Of a DNA stretch of 64,000 nt, positions 61,071 through 64,000 are shown piece by piece. Under the pieces are notes generated by a model, which was given only the letters and a program-made list of their open reading frames with translations, was not told where the DNA came from and made no database searches. Source of the stretch: Deltaproteobacteria bacterium (GTDB taxonomy: Bacteria > Myxococcota_A > UBA9042 > PHBI01); contig JACKFA010000002.1 of assembly GCA_020632715.1 (NCBI GenBank), forward strand, positions 1,106,501 to 1,170,500. The letters are read 5' to 3'. The position numbers and the translations under genes are program-made. Position 1 is the first letter of the stretch; every line of letters starts with the position of its first letter.

Positions 61071-62429
61071 TCAGGCGCGCACGAAGCGCGCGACGACCTC
61101 GAGGTGCGGCGTGTGCGGGAACATCTCGACCGGAACGAGCACGTCGCAGCGATAGCCGGCGCCTGCGAGCTCGCGCGCGTCGCGGGCGAAGCTCGTCGGG
61201 TGGCACGAGACGTAGAGGATGGTCTCCGGCGCGGCGCGCGCGATGGCGGCGAGGACCGGCTCGGCGACACCGGCCCGCGGCGGGTCGAGGAGGACGCAGG
61301 TCCCGGGGGCGCCGTCGAGCACGCCGTCGGCGACCTGCGCGGCGTCTCCTGCGACGATGCGCACCCGGTCGAAGCCGTTCCCGCGCGCGATCGTCGCCTC
61401 GGCGTCGCGCACGGCGTCCGCGTTCTCCTCGACGAGCGTGACGCGCTCGGCGCGGCCGCAGAGCGCGAGCCCGAAGACGCCGATCCCCGCGTAGAGGTCG
61501 ACCAGGTGCGTCACGCGCTCCGGCACGAGCTCGCGCGCGATCCGCACGAGCGCGCTGGCGGCGGCGTGCTGCGTCTGCACAAAGCTCATCGGGCCGCACA
61601 GGATGTCGACGCCGTCGATGTCGAGGTGAAGCCTCTTCGCACCTGCGAGATGGCGCGTCGGCCCGCGGGCGACCTGCCCGCCCGGCGCCGTGTTCACGCA
61701 GAGCGCGACGCCGGCGATCCGCGGGTCGGCGACGAGGGCGTGGCCGATGTCGTCGAAGCGCGGATCGTCGCGGGTGACGACGATCGTGAGGAGCACCGTG
61801 CCCGTGTCGGGGTCGAGGCGCCCGGCGACCGCGCGGAGCGTGCCGGCCCGGGCGGCGCTCCGCCAGGTCGTGACGCCCGACTCGTCGAGGACGGCGCGGG
61901 CGCGGGCGAGCGCGGTGTTCAAGGTCGGGTGCTGAACGGCGCAGGCGTCGACCGGGACGAGCTCGTCGGTGCGCGGCTCGAAGAAGCCGAAGACGAGGCG
62001 GCGCTTCACGCGGCGCGCCATCATCAGCGCGCGCGTGCGGTAGGCGAGGGCGTCGTCGAAGGTCACGGTGTCGCGGAGCTCGCCGACCTCGAGGTCGCCG
62101 AGGGCGTCGGCGAGGAGCGCGCGGCGCGCGGCGCGCTGGGCGGGGAGGGCGACCATCTGCCAGGGGCAGCCGCCGCAGCGGTCGACGACCGGGCAGGGGG
62201 GCACCACGCGGTCGGGCGAGGGCTCGCTCAGGGCCTCGGGGGCGACCCAGACGGCGTTGCGCCCGGCGTGGAGCACGCGGAACGCGCCGCGATCGCCCGG
62301 GACCCCGCCGCGGACCCGCGCCGCGTGGCCGCCGACGACCCCGCGCGCGTCGCCGTCCCGGTGGAGCGCGCGCACCTCGCCCTCGGCGACCGCGCCCTTC
62401 ACGAGCCGCGTCGGGGCGTCCCCGGCCAT
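61071..62429 (-). CDS. 23S rRNA m5U methyltransferase (RlmD/RumA-like)
   Basis: A 452-residue SAM-dependent enzyme methylating C5 of a uridine in RNA. N-terminal TRAM domain (VAEGEVRALHRDGDARGVV), iron-sulphur cluster ligands CPVVDRCGGCPW plus a fourth Cys in VDACAVQH, SAM site VDLYAGIGVFGL, LLDPPRAGV and nucleophile Cys in LYVSCHPTSFARD. FeS and TRAM place it with RlmD/RlmC rather than TrmA. The ATG overlaps the stop of the Rieske gene (TGATG). Confidence 0.88.
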   Translation of the reverse strand: MAGDAPTRLVKGAVAEGEVRALHRDGDARGVVGGHAARVRGGVPGDRGAFRVLHAGRNAVWVAPEALSEPSPDRVVPPCPVVDRCGGCPWQMVALPAQRAARRALLADALGDLEVGELRDTVTFDDALAYRTRALMMARRVKRRLVFGFFEPRTDELVPVDACAVQHPTLNTALARARAVLDESGVTTWRSAARAGTLRAVAGRLDPDTGTVLLTIVVTRDDPRFDDIGHALVADPRIAGVALCVNTAPGGQVARGPTRHLAGAKRLHLDIDGVDILCGPMSFVQTQHAAASALVRIARELVPERVTHLVDLYAGIGVFGLALCGRAERVTLVEENADAVRDAEATIARGNGFDRVRIVAGDAAQVADGVLDGAPGTCVLLDPPRAGVAEPVLAAIARAAPETILYVSCHPTSFARDARELAGAGYRCDVLVPVEMFPHTPHLEVVARFVRA

Positions 62430-63565
62430 CAGGTCTGGAGGCGGATGGTCTTCTCGAGCTCGGGGGCGTCGCCGTCGCCGCCCGGGCCGTGGACGTCGGC
62501 CCCGTCGCGCTCCGCCTGCTTCAGGAGGCGGTAGATCTGCGGGCCGAGGAGGTCGATCTCGGTGGACTCGTACTGCTCGCCGCCGAAGCGCGCGATGGTG
62601 TCGGCCTGCTCGCGGAGGACGCGCGCGTCCTGGGCGAAGATGCGGTTCGCGATGGGCTCGAGGACGGGCTTCAGGAGGAAGCCCGGGATCCGCATCTTGA
62701 ACTGCACGAGCGCGAAGAGGCGCGTCTCGAAGTCGGTGAGCGGCGTGCAGGCGCTCGTGACGAGGAAGTGGGCGTCGTCGCCGATCTTGTACTCGACCTG
62801 GGCGACCCCCGGGAGGAAGAAGCGGTCGAAGTGCTCGACCGTGCCGCCGCCCGGGGCGAGGAGGCGCCCGACGAGGCCGGAGGGGCGCGGCTCGCCGACG
62901 TACTCGACCTCCGCGCGGTCCCGGAAGCGGCGGAGGACCGCCGTGATCTCGTTGCGCTTCTCGGCCGTCCGGAAGAGGCCGCCGTGGAGGTAGGCCGTGT
63001 GCGGCACGTCGAGCGCGTTCTCGAGCGTCGCGTGGAGGCTCCCGCGGGCGGTCACCGAGCGACGGACCGCCGTGTAGCCGGGGCCGACCGTCGGGAAGGC
63101 GTAGGGCTCGCGGACGGGCTCCGCGTCCGCGGTCGTGTAGACCCAGACGAAGCCGTCGGCCTCGCGGGCGGCGAAGGCGGGGACGCGGCGCCCGCGGTCG
63201 GCGTCGAGCGGGCGGCAGAGGCCGGGGACGCGCTGGCAGCGGCCGGCGCCGTCGAACTCCCAGCCGTGGTAGCCGCAGGCGAGGCGGTCGCCCGAGACCC
63301 TGCCGAGCGAGAGCGGGACGTTCCGGTGCGAGCAGCGGTCGAGCAGGGCCTGGGGGGCGCCCGCGGCGTCGCGGAAGAGCACGATCGGCGCGCCGTGGTG
63401 GACGCGCGCGAGGGGGCGGCCGCGGCGGAGCTCGGTCGACAGGCAGGCGACGAACCAGTGGTGGTCGAGGCGGACGACCGAGGTGCGCGGCTTCGTCGGC
63501 GGCGGGCCGAGGCGGCGGCCGGGGCCGTCGGGCTCGGGGAGATCGCTGGGGTCGGAGGAGCTCAT
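62429..63565 (-). CDS. Rieske non-heme iron oxygenase
   Basis: A 378-residue oxygenase-type protein. Rieske [2Fe-2S] site DRCSHRNVPLSLG ... ACGYHGW (CxH and CxxH, about residues 78-100) and a mononuclear iron site ENALDVPHTAYLHGG (Asp and two His) at about 182-196, followed by a START-like catalytic domain. Resembles the pheophorbide a oxygenase/VanA-type groups; substrate unknown. No ferredoxin or reductase gene adjacent. It is the first gene of a two-gene transcript with the rRNA methyltransferase, an unexplained pairing. Confidence 0.85.
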   Translation of the reverse strand: MSSSDPSDLPEPDGPGRRLGPPPTKPRTSVVRLDHHWFVACLSTELRRGRPLARVHHGAPIVLFRDAAGAPQALLDRCSHRNVPLSLGRVSGDRLACGYHGWEFDGAGRCQRVPGLCRPLDADRGRRVPAFAAREADGFVWVYTTADAEPVREPYAFPTVGPGYTAVRRSVTARGSLHATLENALDVPHTAYLHGGLFRTAEKRNEITAVLRRFRDRAEVEYVGEPRPSGLVGRLLAPGGGTVEHFDRFFLPGVAQVEYKIGDDAHFLVTSACTPLTDFETRLFALVQFKMRIPGFLLKPVLEPIANRIFAQDARVLREQADTIARFGGEQYESTEIDLLGPQIYRLLKQAERDGADVHGPGGDGDAPELEKTIRLQT

Positions 63566-63629
63566 CGCGGCGGAGGATACGCCCTGGGAGGGCGGGCCTC
63601 AATCACGGGGTGGCGGGTCTTTTGCCACG

Positions 63630-64000
63630 TCAGGCGAGGCGGAGCTCGACCTCGGCGACCCAGTGGCCGACGACCGTGCCGCGCCAGTTCGTGCGCGTGA
63701 GCAGCCCGAGCGCGTCGAGGCGGGCGGCGACGTCGGGGCCGAGGAGCTTGCCGAGCACGGCGAGGGTCGCGGCGGTGCGGGCGTCGGCGCTGCCGTCGTG
63801 CGCCTTGACGGCGACGCCGAGGGGGCCGGCGGCGCCTGCGTCGTCGAGGATCCCGACGGCGTAGACGCCGTCGGCGCCGCGCTTGCAGACGAGGCCGGGC
63901 ACGGCGCGCATGAGGACCGTGTCGAGGACGCCGTCGCCGCCGACGAGGTCGGGGTGGGCGCGCATGGCGTCGCGCGCGGCGCGGAGGCCGGGGGCGAGCT
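63630..64000 (-). CDS. L-asparaginase II-like protein, C-terminal part (cut by window end)
   Basis: About 122 residues are visible; the 5' part lies beyond 64000. AMRAHPDLVGGDGVLDTVLM, then AVPGLVCKRGADGVYAVGI and GPLGVAVKAHDGSADART, match the C-terminal half of the asparaginase II family (PF06089 type), a serine-hydrolase-like group related to glutaminases. It ends WVAEVELRLA. Deamidation of asparagine is inferred from the family. The 63566-63629 gap holds no gene. Confidence 0.75.
   Translation of the reverse strand, partial: LAPGLRAARDAMRAHPDLVGGDGVLDTVLMRAVPGLVCKRGADGVYAVGILDDAGAAGPLGVAVKAHDGSADARTAATLAVLGKLLGPDVAARLDALGLLTRTNWRGTVVGHWVAEVELRLA

Overview
This is about 64 kb of very GC-rich DNA (third codon positions almost always G or C) from a Gram-negative bacterium. 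The gene set points to the Myxococcota, probably a Polyangia-type lineage. It includes a YfgM-like/BamB-like envelope pair, several outer-membrane beta-barrels, an FHA-domain sigma-54 activator, cysteine-rich and EGF-like secreted proteins, a long YwqK/MORN repeat protein, an AddAB nuclease-helicase and Mpl. The phylum is inferred from gene families and composition; there is no rRNA gene to confirm it. I see no tRNA, rRNA, CRISPR array, integrase or complete insertion sequence. The sequence looks like a draft assembly: at least three genes are broken by single-base changes in short homopolymers where the correct frame and tail can be read directly.

Layout. 0.1-5.7 kb: YfgM-like protein, BamB-like lipoprotein, a lipoprotein with about 55 cysteines, then a second damaged copy of the last ~1.9 kb within CACGGAG-type repeats. 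5.7-12.8 kb: adenosine deaminase, a lipoprotein, glycyl-tRNA synthetase, a Tat-exported PhoD-like phosphatase, a DUF3052 protein and a hybrid histidine kinase. 12.8-22.1 kb: a tightly packed operon of a possible 59-aa ORF, DUF58, membrane transglutaminase, MoxR ATPase, a TPR protein and a MORN/YwqK-repeat protein. 22.1-22.6 kb: repeats only. 22.6-33.7 kb: FHA sigma-54 activator, DksA-like factor, CPBP protease, PhaR-like regulator, two outer-membrane barrels, Mpl, a single-pass membrane protein and a monothiol-glutaredoxin/rhodanese fusion coupled to BolA.

33.7-48.2 kb: two small proteins, a GIY-YIG protein, a TerB-like protein, a PhoR/PhoB-like pair, AddB-AddA and a second two-component pair. 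48.4-54.9 kb: two near-identical tandem secreted DNRLRE/EGF proteins with an unusual WGWER repeat, a penicillin-acylase-family lipoprotein and a glycine-rich RRM protein. 55-64 kb: thiolase, a barrel, a three-gene operon of two unknown proteins and an ATP-dependent ligase-like nucleotidyltransferase, an alpha/beta hydrolase lipoprotein, a Rieske oxygenase overlapping a 23S rRNA m5U methyltransferase, and the end of an asparaginase-II-type gene.

The most promising less-described items are (i) two ~135-160 bp imperfect palindromes between convergent gene pairs (26393-26552 and 50954-51087), which share end motifs and keep an identical hairpin architecture through compensatory changes; and (ii) the ligase-like operon at 57107-59870, whose two partner proteins I do not recognise. 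A recurrent sigma-70-type promoter (TTGNCN, 16-17 bp spacer, TANNNT-like) is visible upstream of many genes.
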